Assembly (NCBI RefSeq): GCF_900100435.1
Contig: NZ_FNEX01000019.1
Coordinates: 62,001-126,000, forward strand
Source of the DNA: Pedobacter sp. ok626
GTDB lineage: Bacteria > Bacteroidota > Bacteroidia > Sphingobacteriales > Sphingobacteriaceae
DNA length: 64,000 bases
Reading direction: 5' to 3'
Shown here: positions 34,286-42,461 of the stretch, one piece after another
How the letters are laid out: every line of letters begins with the position of its first letter
Position numbering within the stretch: the stretch's first letter is position 1
The notes under the pieces: model-generated
Told to the model about the DNA's origin: nothing
Databases searched by the model: none
The model's input: the letters and a program-made list of their open reading frames with translations, nothing else
Program-made: the position numbers and the translations under genes

Positions 34286-36205
34286 CTAGAACTTATAGCG
34301 TACAAAAGCTTCCATCGCTTCGTACTCAGCTAAACCTAAACTGTCATAAGCCTGAGCTGTTTCTCTGTTTCTGTCTTCAGCACGTTGCCAGAATTCTCTT
34401 GGATCATCTCCCGGGAAAACAGCGGTATCTTTTTGCGACTGATGTTTGAAAATAGCCATTTTTTTACGCTCAACTTCTTGCGGGCTAAGCGGCACAGCCA
34501 TTTCAATTTCATGCGTCTCAAATTCCTGCCATGCACCACGGTACATCCATAACCAGCAATCTTTAACCCAATCCTCAGTTTTAGCTAAACGTTTTAACGC
34601 TTCTAAAATGATGTTGAAGCAAACGATATGCGTTCCATGCGGATCCTCAAAGTCGCCTGCTGCAAATACCTGATGAGGTTTTACCTTTTGTAGCAATTCC
34701 ATTGTTAGCACCACGTCAGCTTCGGTCACTGGGTTTTTCTGGCTTTTTCCACTTTCATAGAATGGTAAAGCCATAAAGTGAATATGGTCATCTGCTAATC
34801 CGCAATAACGTGCACCAGCGATGGCTTCACCTTTTCTGATTAGACCTTTTACGGTTTGAATTTCAGGCGTGTCAATTTGATTAGGTTTCTTTTTCTCCAT
34901 GAAAGACCGCATGTTCTGATACAAAGATTTTAACTCTGTAGTATCAAGACCCATTTTTTCAGAAAAGTCGATGTTGAATTCAACAAAACGTAATGCGTCA
35001 TCATCCCATACGGCAGTGTTACCTGAAGTTTGGTAGGCTACGTGAACATCTTGTTTTTGATCAGCAAGGCGGATAAATGTGCCACCCATAGAGATTACAT
35101 CGTCATCAGGGTGCGGTGAGAAAATGATTGAACGCTTTTTAGCCGGCTCTGCACGCTCCGGTCTTTGCGAATCATCAGCATTAGGTTTACCACCTGGCCA
35201 ACCTGTAATGGTATGCTGTAGTTTATTAAATATATCGATGTTGATATTGTAAACAGGACCTTTTTCAACAGCCAACTGAGCCATGCCATGGTTGTTGTAA
35301 TCGTCTTCTGTAAGTTTTAATACTGGTTTTTTAAGTGTATTAGAAAGCCAGATTACAGCTTTTCTAGTGATTTTTTCATCCCATACACAATCCTTAACCA
35401 ACCAAGGTGTATCGAAACGGGTTAGCATTGAAGCTGCATCCTGATCTAAAATGAACTCAACATGCTGAGATAATTGTAAGTAAGTTGCAGGAACTTCACT
35501 TGAAATTTCTCCTTCAACAGTTTTTTTAATGATCGGTGCTTTTTTCTTATTCCAAGCCATTAGGATAATTTCCCTGGCTTTGAAAATAGTACCCACACCC
35601 ATTGTAATTGCTTTTGTTGGAACAAAAGATTTACCCCCAAAGTCCCTTGCCGCATCTCTTCTGGTCAAGTCGTCTAGTGTAACCAAACGTGTTCCAGAGT
35701 TTGGTGCAGAACCTGGCTCATTGAAACCGATGTGACCTGTACGTCCGATACCGAGGATTTGTATATCTAATCCTCCCAGGTCTCCAATCTTTTTCTCATA
35801 ATTCAGGCAAAATGCAGGAATTTCTTCTAAACTCAATGTACCATCAGGAATGTTCACATTGTTCTTATCGATGTCGATATGATCAAATAAGTTTTCATTC
35901 ATGAAAGTCACATAACTCTGCGCAGCATTTGGCTGCATAGGGTAATATTCATCAAGGTTAAAAGTAACCACATTTTTAAAACTCAACCCCTCCTCTTTAT
36001 GCATTCTTACCAGTTCGGCATAAACGGCAATTGGTGTAGCTCCAGTAGCTAAACCTAAAACTGCCTGAGCATTGTTTTTTTGTTTTTCCTTAATCAGTTT
36101 CCCGATGCGATGAGCAACGCTAAGTGATGCTGCTTTAGGGTTTTCAAAGACAGAAACAGGCAGTTTTTCAAAGCGTGTTTCTTCTAGAAGATTTAATCTA
36201 GCCAT
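34286..36205 (-). CDS. nagB: NagB-LmbE fusion: glucosamine-6-phosphate deaminase-like protein with PIG-L deacetylase domain
   Basis: A 639-aa two-domain protein. The N-terminal part (about 1-265) is like glucosamine-6-phosphate deaminase: GLATGATPIAVYAELVRMHKEEG, TFNLDEYYPM and GIGRTGHIGFNEPGS. The C-terminal part (about 375-600) is a PIG-L/LmbE deacetylase domain with IIFSPHPDDDVISMGGTF, the zinc-binding HPDDD motif, and a later DPHGTHIVC His. NagB alone is about 260 aa; this fused form is known in Bacteroidota. It could deacetylate an N-acetylglucosamine derivative and then deaminate/isomerise GlcN-6-P to fructose-6-P, but the coupling is inferred. The NagX-like gene follows downstream. Confidence 0.9.
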   Translation of the reverse strand: MARLNLLEETRFEKLPVSVFENPKAASLSVAHRIGKLIKEKQKNNAQAVLGLATGATPIAVYAELVRMHKEEGLSFKNVVTFNLDEYYPMQPNAAQSYVTFMNENLFDHIDIDKNNVNIPDGTLSLEEIPAFCLNYEKKIGDLGGLDIQILGIGRTGHIGFNEPGSAPNSGTRLVTLDDLTRRDAARDFGGKSFVPTKAITMGVGTIFKAREIILMAWNKKKAPIIKKTVEGEISSEVPATYLQLSQHVEFILDQDAASMLTRFDTPWLVKDCVWDEKITRKAVIWLSNTLKKPVLKLTEDDYNNHGMAQLAVEKGPVYNINIDIFNKLQHTITGWPGGKPNADDSQRPERAEPAKKRSIIFSPHPDDDVISMGGTFIRLADQKQDVHVAYQTSGNTAVWDDDALRFVEFNIDFSEKMGLDTTELKSLYQNMRSFMEKKKPNQIDTPEIQTVKGLIRKGEAIAGARYCGLADDHIHFMALPFYESGKSQKNPVTEADVVLTMELLQKVKPHQVFAAGDFEDPHGTHIVCFNIILEALKRLAKTEDWVKDCWLWMYRGAWQEFETHEIEMAVPLSPQEVERKKMAIFKHQSQKDTAVFPGDDPREFWQRAEDRNRETAQAYDSLGLAEYEAMEAFVRYKF

Positions 36206-36428
36206 TTAGTTTGTTCTTAAAATTTGTACGGAGCAGTAAATATAGGCACTCTTGGGACTTTATCAAATTTTTTAATTACAAGATGTCCTTTTTAAAAAAT
36301 GTTTTTAGCGAAGCCCTGGCTCCTAGTCGGTTGGTAACATAACAAATCGTATTGCAAAAAAGTTCTCTGGGCTGCTGTAATTGCAGGAATAGGATTAACT
36401 TAATGGTTTAGTGGAAGTTGTAATGGTA

Positions 36429-36461
36429 TTTGTTTTATATTTATAACAAGATAACCGTTTG
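36429..36461 (+). promoter_or_regulatory. Candidate promoter of the amino-alcohol operon
   Basis: TTTG at 36429-36432 lies 21 bases before ACCGTTTG (36454-36461), which keeps the TTTG half of the TAnnTTTG box but lacks the initial TA. The permease ATG is at 36468. This is the best candidate in the 262-base spacer upstream of the operon; the rest shows no clear structure. Confidence 0.3.
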
Positions 36462-36467
36462 TAGCCA

Positions 36468-37784
36468 ATGACAGAAAACAAGGGTTTAAAGAAAACGCTC
36501 ACGCCTTTCATGCTCTGGGGGCTTGGGGTGGGGTACGTGATCTCGGGCATGTACTTTGGTTGGAACCTGGGCCTGGAGAAAGGCGGCACCGGGGGGATGG
36601 CTATTGCAACCCTCGTGATCATGGTGATGTATATCACTTTCACCTTTAGTTATGCTGAGCTGGCTTGTGCAATTCCAAAAGCCGGCGGGGTGTTCGACTA
36701 TGCCAATAAGGCAATGGGGAAAAACATTGGGTTTATTGCGGGTATTGCCCAGATCGTCGAATTTATCTTAGCTCCCCCTGCCATTGCTTTTGCAATTGGC
36801 GCTTATTTCAATGCCTTTTTTCCGCAAGTGCCCATACTTACCAGTGCCATATCCATCTATTTTGTATTCACCGCGCTAAATGTTTACGGTGTTAAAGCTG
36901 CAGCTTCTTTTGAAGTGATCATTACCATCTTTGCTGTCGGCGAGCTGTTGCTTTTCTCGGGATTGGCCGCGCCAAAATTCCAAATCTCTAACCTTACTCA
37001 TAATGCTTTTCCCAATGGTTGGAGCGGTGTTTTTGGTGCCATTCCTTTCGCCATCTGGTTTTTTCTGGGGATAGAAGGGATTGCCAATGTAGCCGAGGAA
37101 ACTAAAAATCCGCAGAGAGACATCAGTAAAGGATTTGGCTGGGCTATATTTACACTCGTCATTTTATGTGTGCTGGTCTTTGTAACAGCGACAGGAATTT
37201 CAGGTTGGGAAACGATTGTTTATAAAAATGGTATTGCTGGAGAAACCTCAGATTCTCCACTTCCACTTGCTTTGGCTAAAATAACCGGGAGTAGCCATGT
37301 GATGTATCATTTACTCATCACCGTAGGCCTGTTTGGTTTGGTCGCTTCCTTTCATGGGTTGATTCTTGCGGCTGGTCGTTCTACTTATGAGATGGGAAGA
37401 GTACACAACATCCCTTCTTTTTTAGGTAAAATTTCCCCTCGGTTTCATACTCCCGCCAATGCGTTGATCGGAAATATGGTCATTGGTATTTTGGCGCTAT
37501 TATCTGGTAAAACATCCGAAATTATTATCATATCTGTTTTTGGTGCGCTTACCTTGTACATCGTTGCTATGGTCTCTGTGATTATTCTCCGGAAAAATGA
37601 GCCGGAATTACACCGACCTTTTCGTGTGCGCTTTTTTCCGGCATTTCCTATTGTTTCTTTGCTGATCGCCTCAGTATCCATCGTTGCCATGTTTATTTTT
37701 AACCTTACACTGGGGCTCATTTATTTTTCGATCCTGATTATTACTTTTTTACTGTATAAACTTTTTAAACCCGTAGACAGATGA
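36468..37784 (+). CDS. eat: Ethanolamine permease-like APC transporter
   Basis: A 438-aa APC-superfamily transporter with about 12 TM helices. The start LKKTLTPFMLWGLGVGYVISGMYFGWNLG and GGTGGMAIATLVIMVMYITF, together with FLGIEGIANVAEETKNPQRDISKGF, are strongly reminiscent of bacterial ethanolamine permeases, though amino acid transport cannot be excluded. It opens a tight five-gene operon; its stop overlaps the glutamine-synthetase-like start by 4 bases (ATGA). The downstream ligase and alcohol dehydrogenase argue for an amino-alcohol substrate. No microcompartment shell gene or eutBC ammonia-lyase gene is present. Confidence 0.83.
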   Translation: MTENKGLKKTLTPFMLWGLGVGYVISGMYFGWNLGLEKGGTGGMAIATLVIMVMYITFTFSYAELACAIPKAGGVFDYANKAMGKNIGFIAGIAQIVEFILAPPAIAFAIGAYFNAFFPQVPILTSAISIYFVFTALNVYGVKAAASFEVIITIFAVGELLLFSGLAAPKFQISNLTHNAFPNGWSGVFGAIPFAIWFFLGIEGIANVAEETKNPQRDISKGFGWAIFTLVILCVLVFVTATGISGWETIVYKNGIAGETSDSPLPLALAKITGSSHVMYHLLITVGLFGLVASFHGLILAAGRSTYEMGRVHNIPSFLGKISPRFHTPANALIGNMVIGILALLSGKTSEIIIISVFGALTLYIVAMVSVIILRKNEPELHRPFRVRFFPAFPIVSLLIASVSIVAMFIFNLTLGLIYFSILIITFLLYKLFKPVDR

Positions 37785-39139
37785 CAACAGAAGAGATTTT
37801 AGCCTATGTAAAAGAGCATCCTTTAGGCAAAGTAAAAATAGCCGTATCCGATATTGATGGCGTGTTACGGGGTAAGTATATCTCGGCAGAGAAGTTTGCT
37901 TCGGTTGTTGCGGGGCGCTTGGGTTTTTGCGATGTAACCTTTGGATGGGATATGGGCGATGTGGCTTACGACAATGTAAAATTTACAGGATGGCATACTG
38001 GTTATCCTGACGCACTGGTAAAGTTGGATCTTAGTACCTTTAGGAAAATCCCATGGGAAAATAACATCCCCTTTTTTCTGGGTGATTTTGTAGATGAAAA
38101 GCTTGTTCCGGTATATACTTGTCCAAGGCAATTGCTTCGTAAAGTGCTAGCAGATGCTGAAAATTCAGGTTATCAGGCCTATTTTGCGCAGGAATTTGAG
38201 TGGTTCAACTTTGCGGAAACACCCGAAACGGCGCATCAAAAGAACTTTAGTGGCCTAACGCCATTAACTCCAGGTATGTTTGGTTATTCTATTTTGCGCA
38301 GCACTTTGAAAAATGAGTACATGAGCGACCTTTTCGATCTGTTGAGTAGGTTTGATATTCCAATAGAGGGTTTGCATACCGAAACAGGGCCTGGCGTATA
38401 TGAAGCGGCTATAAAGTATGCTTCGGTTTTGGTGGCTGCGGACCAGGCGGTATTATTTAAAACTGCTGTAAAGGAAATTGCGTATAAGCATGGGATCATG
38501 GCTACTTTTATGGCCAAGATCAGTGAGCATCTCCCTGGATGCAGTGGACATGTGCATCAGAGTTTGTGGGATAAGGACTCTAAACAAAACCTGTTTCATG
38601 ATGAAAATGATCCGCATCGGATGAGTGGGCTGATGAAAAGCTATATCGCCGGACAGTTGCATTGTATACCTCATATTTTACCCATGATTGCACCAACCAT
38701 TAATAGTTATAAACGATTGGTAGAGGGAGCCTGGGCGCCAACTACGCTCACCTGGGGTATCGACAACAGGACTGTAGCCTTAAGGGCATTGCCTGGTCAT
38801 GCGAAGACCTGCCGACTGGAAACCCGTGTCGTAGGTTCTGATAGCAATCCTTATTTGGCCTTGTCAGCCTGTCTGGCTGCGGGATTGTATGGCATCAAAA
38901 ACAAGATGAAGCTGGATAAAGAAGCGACCAATGGCAATGGTTATAAGGACCTCTCGAATGGTGTTTTGCCTCAAAACCTTTATGAGGCTACCCAGCGAAT
39001 GAAACAATCCGCTATAGCGGAAGAGCTGTTCGGAGCAGGCTTTGTCGCACATTTTACGCAGACCAGAGAATGGGAGTGGCGTCAATATGCAAAAGCGGTA
39101 ACCGATTGGGAATTAAAAAGATATTTCGAAATTATTTAA
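37781..39139 (+). CDS. Glutamine synthetase-family gamma-glutamyl-amine ligase
   Basis: A 452-aa ATP-dependent ligase of the glutamine synthetase fold, related to the PuuA/GlnA4 group, not housekeeping GlnA. Active-site segments are QEFEWFNF (metal-binding Glu), ETGPGVYEAAI, PGCSGHVHQSLW (the HxH ATP/metal region), NSYKRLVEGAWAP and RALPGHAKTCRLETRVVGSDSNPYLALSA. The N-terminal domain carries AVSDIDGVLRGKYIS. GS itself usually has GGQ.E and NRSA-type motifs, so an amine other than ammonia is likely. Streptomyces GlnA4 makes gamma-glutamylethanolamide; here the permease and alcohol dehydrogenase neighbours support the same substrate type. Confidence 0.85.
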   Translation: MTTEEILAYVKEHPLGKVKIAVSDIDGVLRGKYISAEKFASVVAGRLGFCDVTFGWDMGDVAYDNVKFTGWHTGYPDALVKLDLSTFRKIPWENNIPFFLGDFVDEKLVPVYTCPRQLLRKVLADAENSGYQAYFAQEFEWFNFAETPETAHQKNFSGLTPLTPGMFGYSILRSTLKNEYMSDLFDLLSRFDIPIEGLHTETGPGVYEAAIKYASVLVAADQAVLFKTAVKEIAYKHGIMATFMAKISEHLPGCSGHVHQSLWDKDSKQNLFHDENDPHRMSGLMKSYIAGQLHCIPHILPMIAPTINSYKRLVEGAWAPTTLTWGIDNRTVALRALPGHAKTCRLETRVVGSDSNPYLALSACLAAGLYGIKNKMKLDKEATNGNGYKDLSNGVLPQNLYEATQRMKQSAIAEELFGAGFVAHFTQTREWEWRQYAKAVTDWELKRYFEII

Positions 39140-39159
39140 CGGCAATTATTTCATTAGTT

Positions 39160-40308
39160 ATGACATTTGATCACATCTATCAGTACAATTTTCCAACTAC
39201 GATCCGGTTTGGAGCCGGAGCAATTAAAGAATTACCAGAATATCTTAGGCAAAATGGATTGAAGCGGCCATTGATCGTGACAGATCCAATCATTGCTGCG
39301 CTTCCTTTTTTTAAAACCATTATGAGTGATCTGCGTATTCATGGTATTGCAGTAGAGGTGTTTAGTGATATTCATAAAAATCCGGTAAAAAGCGATGTGT
39401 ATAAAGGCACCGAGGCCTGGGACGATACCGCCAGAGATAGCGTAATTGGAATTGGTGGCGGTGCTGCACTGGATGTAGCCAGGGCAATTGTGCTGCGGGT
39501 AAATCATCGTGAGGATCTATTTAAGTACGATGATCTGATTGGAGGCGATGTTTACGTGACCAATGAGGTGCCGCATTTTATTACGGTACCAACCACTTCA
39601 GGCACGGGCAGTGAGGTAGGTCGGAGCGCAATTATTGCCGATGACGAGACGCACCAGAAAAAGATTTTGTTTTCGCCAAAGCTCATGGCGAAGATTGTAT
39701 TCGCCGATCCTGTTTTGACAATGGATTTGCCGTCATTTATTACGGCGGCTACGGGTATGGATGCATTAACGCACAATATGGAAGCTTTTTTGGCGAAAAA
39801 TCCCCATCCACTATGTGATGGGATAGCGCTTGAAGGGATTTCGCTGATTAAGGATGCATTGGAACCTGCGACAAATCGTCCGGATATCGAAAGTCGCAGC
39901 AAAATGTTAATGGCCTCAATGATGGGAGCTATCGCTTTTCAAAAGGGGCTTGGTGTGGTACATTCGCTTGCGCATCCACTTTCTTCTTTATTAGATACAC
40001 ATCATGGTTTGGCTAATGCCGTAAATCTTCCTTATGGGATGGCATTCAATATTGAAGGTTTTGAAGATAAATTTCGACGTATTGCGCGAACATTGGAATT
40101 GAAGGAGGAAAATGGAAAGGCTGTAGTCGAATACCTATTTAATCTCAATACCAAAATTGGCATCCCACATCACTTGGGCGACATTGGCGTGAAGCAGGAG
40201 CATATAGAAACCCTGGCCGATTTGGCCTTTGCCGATTTTGCCCATCCAAATAATCCGAAACCCGTGAGTAGAGCTGACTTTAAGCATTTGTATTTGAGCG
40301 CGCTTTAG
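39160..40308 (+). CDS. Iron-containing alcohol dehydrogenase
   Basis: A 382-aa group III (Fe-dependent) alcohol dehydrogenase. NAD-binding GIGGGAALDVARAI, then VPTTSGTGSEVGRSAI. Metal ligands fall in GMDALTHNMEAF, HSLAHPLSSLLDTHHGLANA and the Asp in FADPVLTMDLPS. The start at ATG 39160 (MTFDHIYQYNFPT) is chosen over the longer frame from 39070, which overlaps the ligase gene. In the operon it stands where the Puu pathway has an amine oxidase, so the intermediate to be oxidised probably has a terminal hydroxyl group, consistent with a gamma-glutamyl amino alcohol. Confidence 0.9.
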   Translation: MTFDHIYQYNFPTTIRFGAGAIKELPEYLRQNGLKRPLIVTDPIIAALPFFKTIMSDLRIHGIAVEVFSDIHKNPVKSDVYKGTEAWDDTARDSVIGIGGGAALDVARAIVLRVNHREDLFKYDDLIGGDVYVTNEVPHFITVPTTSGTGSEVGRSAIIADDETHQKKILFSPKLMAKIVFADPVLTMDLPSFITAATGMDALTHNMEAFLAKNPHPLCDGIALEGISLIKDALEPATNRPDIESRSKMLMASMMGAIAFQKGLGVVHSLAHPLSSLLDTHHGLANAVNLPYGMAFNIEGFEDKFRRIARTLELKEENGKAVVEYLFNLNTKIGIPHHLGDIGVKQEHIETLADLAFADFAHPNNPKPVSRADFKHLYLSAL

Positions 40309-40339
40309 TTAAATTGCAATTGGAAACAAATTTAGATGG

Positions 40340-41056
40340 ATGAAAAAGAAGCTAGGGATAAGTTATAGTGAAGCCAATTTTCAGAACTATTGGAATTGGT
40401 TTACTGCCGAAGATCTTGGAGATGAAATAGAGCTTGTGGAACTTTCCTTTGAAAAAAATAATAAGGCTGACATAGAAAAATGTGATGGTTTTGTGTTGAC
40501 AGGGGGAATTGATGTGCTGCCGGCTATATATGGCGGAGCAGAAGAATATCCTTATAAACCTGATGTGTTTTTGCCTGAAAGGGATGAGTTTGAACGATTA
40601 ATTTACGACTATTCACAAAAGGCAAAAGTCCCTGTTTTGGGTATTTGTAGGGGGATGCAATACATCAATATCCTGGAAGGTGGGGCAGTTTTTGAGGATA
40701 ATGGAGAGCAGGTAAACCAATTGCATAAAAAAGGTTCAGAAGATAAAGTTCATGGTGTAAACATTGATGCAGATAGCTTGTTATATGCTGTAACTGGAAA
40801 AGCGGTAGGGCAGGTAAACAGTGCGCACCACCAGGCCGTTAATCCCGGTAAGCTGGGCGACAACCTGATGGCAAATGCCTATTCAGATACACCAGATGCG
40901 CTTATAGAAGGATTGGAATTTAAAGATAAAAGGGGAAAGGCTTTTATGCTTGGTGTGCAATGGCACCCGGAAAGGATGAAAGAAAAGGAGCTCAATCCTT
41001 TGTCACAAAAAATTAAAGAACAGTTTATTAAGGAAGTCAAAAGTCATAAACGATGA
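40340..41056 (+). CDS. Gamma-glutamyl hydrolase, PuuD-like (peptidase C26)
   Basis: A 238-aa class I glutamine-amidotransferase-like hydrolase. The catalytic Cys103 is in GICRGMQYIN and the His209/Glu211 pair in QWHPERM. FVLTGGIDVLPAIYGG and PERDEFERLI are typical of the gamma-glutamyl-gamma-aminobutyrate hydrolase group. Its likely reaction is release of glutamate from the oxidised gamma-glutamyl intermediate, the last step of the route, although it lies before the aldehyde dehydrogenase gene. Its stop overlaps the next start (ATGA at 41053). Confidence 0.87.
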   Translation: MKKKLGISYSEANFQNYWNWFTAEDLGDEIELVELSFEKNNKADIEKCDGFVLTGGIDVLPAIYGGAEEYPYKPDVFLPERDEFERLIYDYSQKAKVPVLGICRGMQYINILEGGAVFEDNGEQVNQLHKKGSEDKVHGVNIDADSLLYAVTGKAVGQVNSAHHQAVNPGKLGDNLMANAYSDTPDALIEGLEFKDKRGKAFMLGVQWHPERMKEKELNPLSQKIKEQFIKEVKSHKR

Positions 41057-42417
41057 ACATTGTTAACCCTGCAACAGAAGAAATCATAACAACAGTAAAG
41101 GAAGATGATAGCAAATCACTTGCCCATAAACGGAATTTGCTTAAAATGGGGCAAAAGGATTGGGCATCGAGAAGCCTGGAGCAACGTTTGCTGGTCATAG
41201 AAAAGTTTTACGAATTACTGGGATTGGAATTAGAGCGCCTTGCTAGGGTATTGACTTCGGAAGTGGGTAAGCCGCTATCGCAATCCCGTAATGAGATCAA
41301 CGGTGCAAGGGGGAGGGTTCGATGGATGTTAGATCACGCGCTGCAGTATCTTTCCGATGAAATTGTAACGGATACGCCAGAATTGAAAGAACAGATCTCC
41401 TATGATCCTTTGGGTATTGTATGTAACATATCGGCCTGGAATTATCCTTATCTGGTAGGGGTAAATGTTTTGGTGCCTGCGCTAATTGCGGGGAATGCGG
41501 TAATGTATAAACCTTCGGAGTATGCAACTTTAACCGGACTGGAAATAGAAAAATTATTAAAGCAAGCGGGATTACCTGATGATGTGTTTAAAGTGGCTAT
41601 AGGTGCAAGAGAAACTGGCGAACATCTGCTGGATATGAATTTTGACGGTTACTTTTTTACCGGATCTTATAAAACCGGGAAGTATATATATGAGCGGGTG
41701 GCTCCGAAAATGGTGGTCTGCCAGCTTGAACTAGGTGGTAAAGATCCGCTATATGTTGCTGGTGATGTAAAAGATGTTGCTGCTGTTGCTGCTGCAACGG
41801 CAGATGGGGCTTTTTATAACAATGGGCAGAGTTGTTGTTCAGTAGAACGGATTTTTGTGCACGAAAAAGTTTATGATGATTATGTTGCGGCCTTTGTGAA
41901 GGAAGTGCAGTCCTGGAAAGTAGGGGCGCCAACAGAAGCGGACGTTTATCTGGGCGCGTTGACCAGAAAGGAACAAATTACAGTATTGGAGCAACAGGTT
42001 AAAGATGCGGTGCAACATGGTGCTTTAGTTTTAACAGGCGGCAAGCGAAAAGAACAAAAAGGCAATTATTTTGAACCTACTGTGTTGGTTAATGTAACCA
42101 ATCATATGAAGGTAATGCAGGAAGAGAGTTTTGGTCCCATCATTGGCATTATGAAGGTAGATGACGATGCTGAGGCCATCTATTTGATGCAGGATACGGT
42201 GTATGGTTTAACTGCTGCCGTTTATTCGGAAAGCATGAATAGAGCAAAGCATATTCTTTCTCAGATAGATTCGGGTACCGGTTACTGGAATTGCTGCGAT
42301 AGGGTAAGTGCTGGTCTTCCCTGGAGTGGCAGACGACATTCCGGTATTGGGGCAACGCTATCTCATCAAGGTTTGCGCGCTTTTACCAAACCTAAAGCTT
42401 GGCACCTTAGAACTTAG
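41053..42417 (+). CDS. NAD(P)+-dependent aldehyde dehydrogenase
   Basis: A 454-aa ALDH-superfamily enzyme with general-base Glu226 in ELGGKDP and catalytic Cys261 in NNGQSCCS. Other landmarks: CNISAWNYPYLVGVNVLVPAL, MYKPSEYATLTGLEIEKLL, EESFGPIIGIMKV and SGRRHSGIGATLSHQGLRAFTKPK at the C-terminus. At 454 aa it belongs to the short succinate-semialdehyde-type group. It is translationally coupled to the hydrolase gene. The likely role is oxidation of a gamma-glutamylated amino aldehyde to the acid (gamma-glutamylglycine if the substrate is ethanolamine). Confidence 0.88.
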   Translation: MNIVNPATEEIITTVKEDDSKSLAHKRNLLKMGQKDWASRSLEQRLLVIEKFYELLGLELERLARVLTSEVGKPLSQSRNEINGARGRVRWMLDHALQYLSDEIVTDTPELKEQISYDPLGIVCNISAWNYPYLVGVNVLVPALIAGNAVMYKPSEYATLTGLEIEKLLKQAGLPDDVFKVAIGARETGEHLLDMNFDGYFFTGSYKTGKYIYERVAPKMVVCQLELGGKDPLYVAGDVKDVAAVAAATADGAFYNNGQSCCSVERIFVHEKVYDDYVAAFVKEVQSWKVGAPTEADVYLGALTRKEQITVLEQQVKDAVQHGALVLTGGKRKEQKGNYFEPTVLVNVTNHMKVMQEESFGPIIGIMKVDDDAEAIYLMQDTVYGLTAAVYSESMNRAKHILSQIDSGTGYWNCCDRVSAGLPWSGRRHSGIGATLSHQGLRAFTKPKAWHLRT

Positions 42418-42461
42418 CTAAGTTTATTACTACTTTTGAAGTATTCGCCTTATTTAAAACC

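Noticed and set aside
36468..42417. A classical putrescine (Puu) operon or EutBC ethanolamine system.
   Set aside because: There is no PuuB-type amine oxidase, no EutB/EutC and no shell protein; an iron alcohol dehydrogenase takes the oxidase position.
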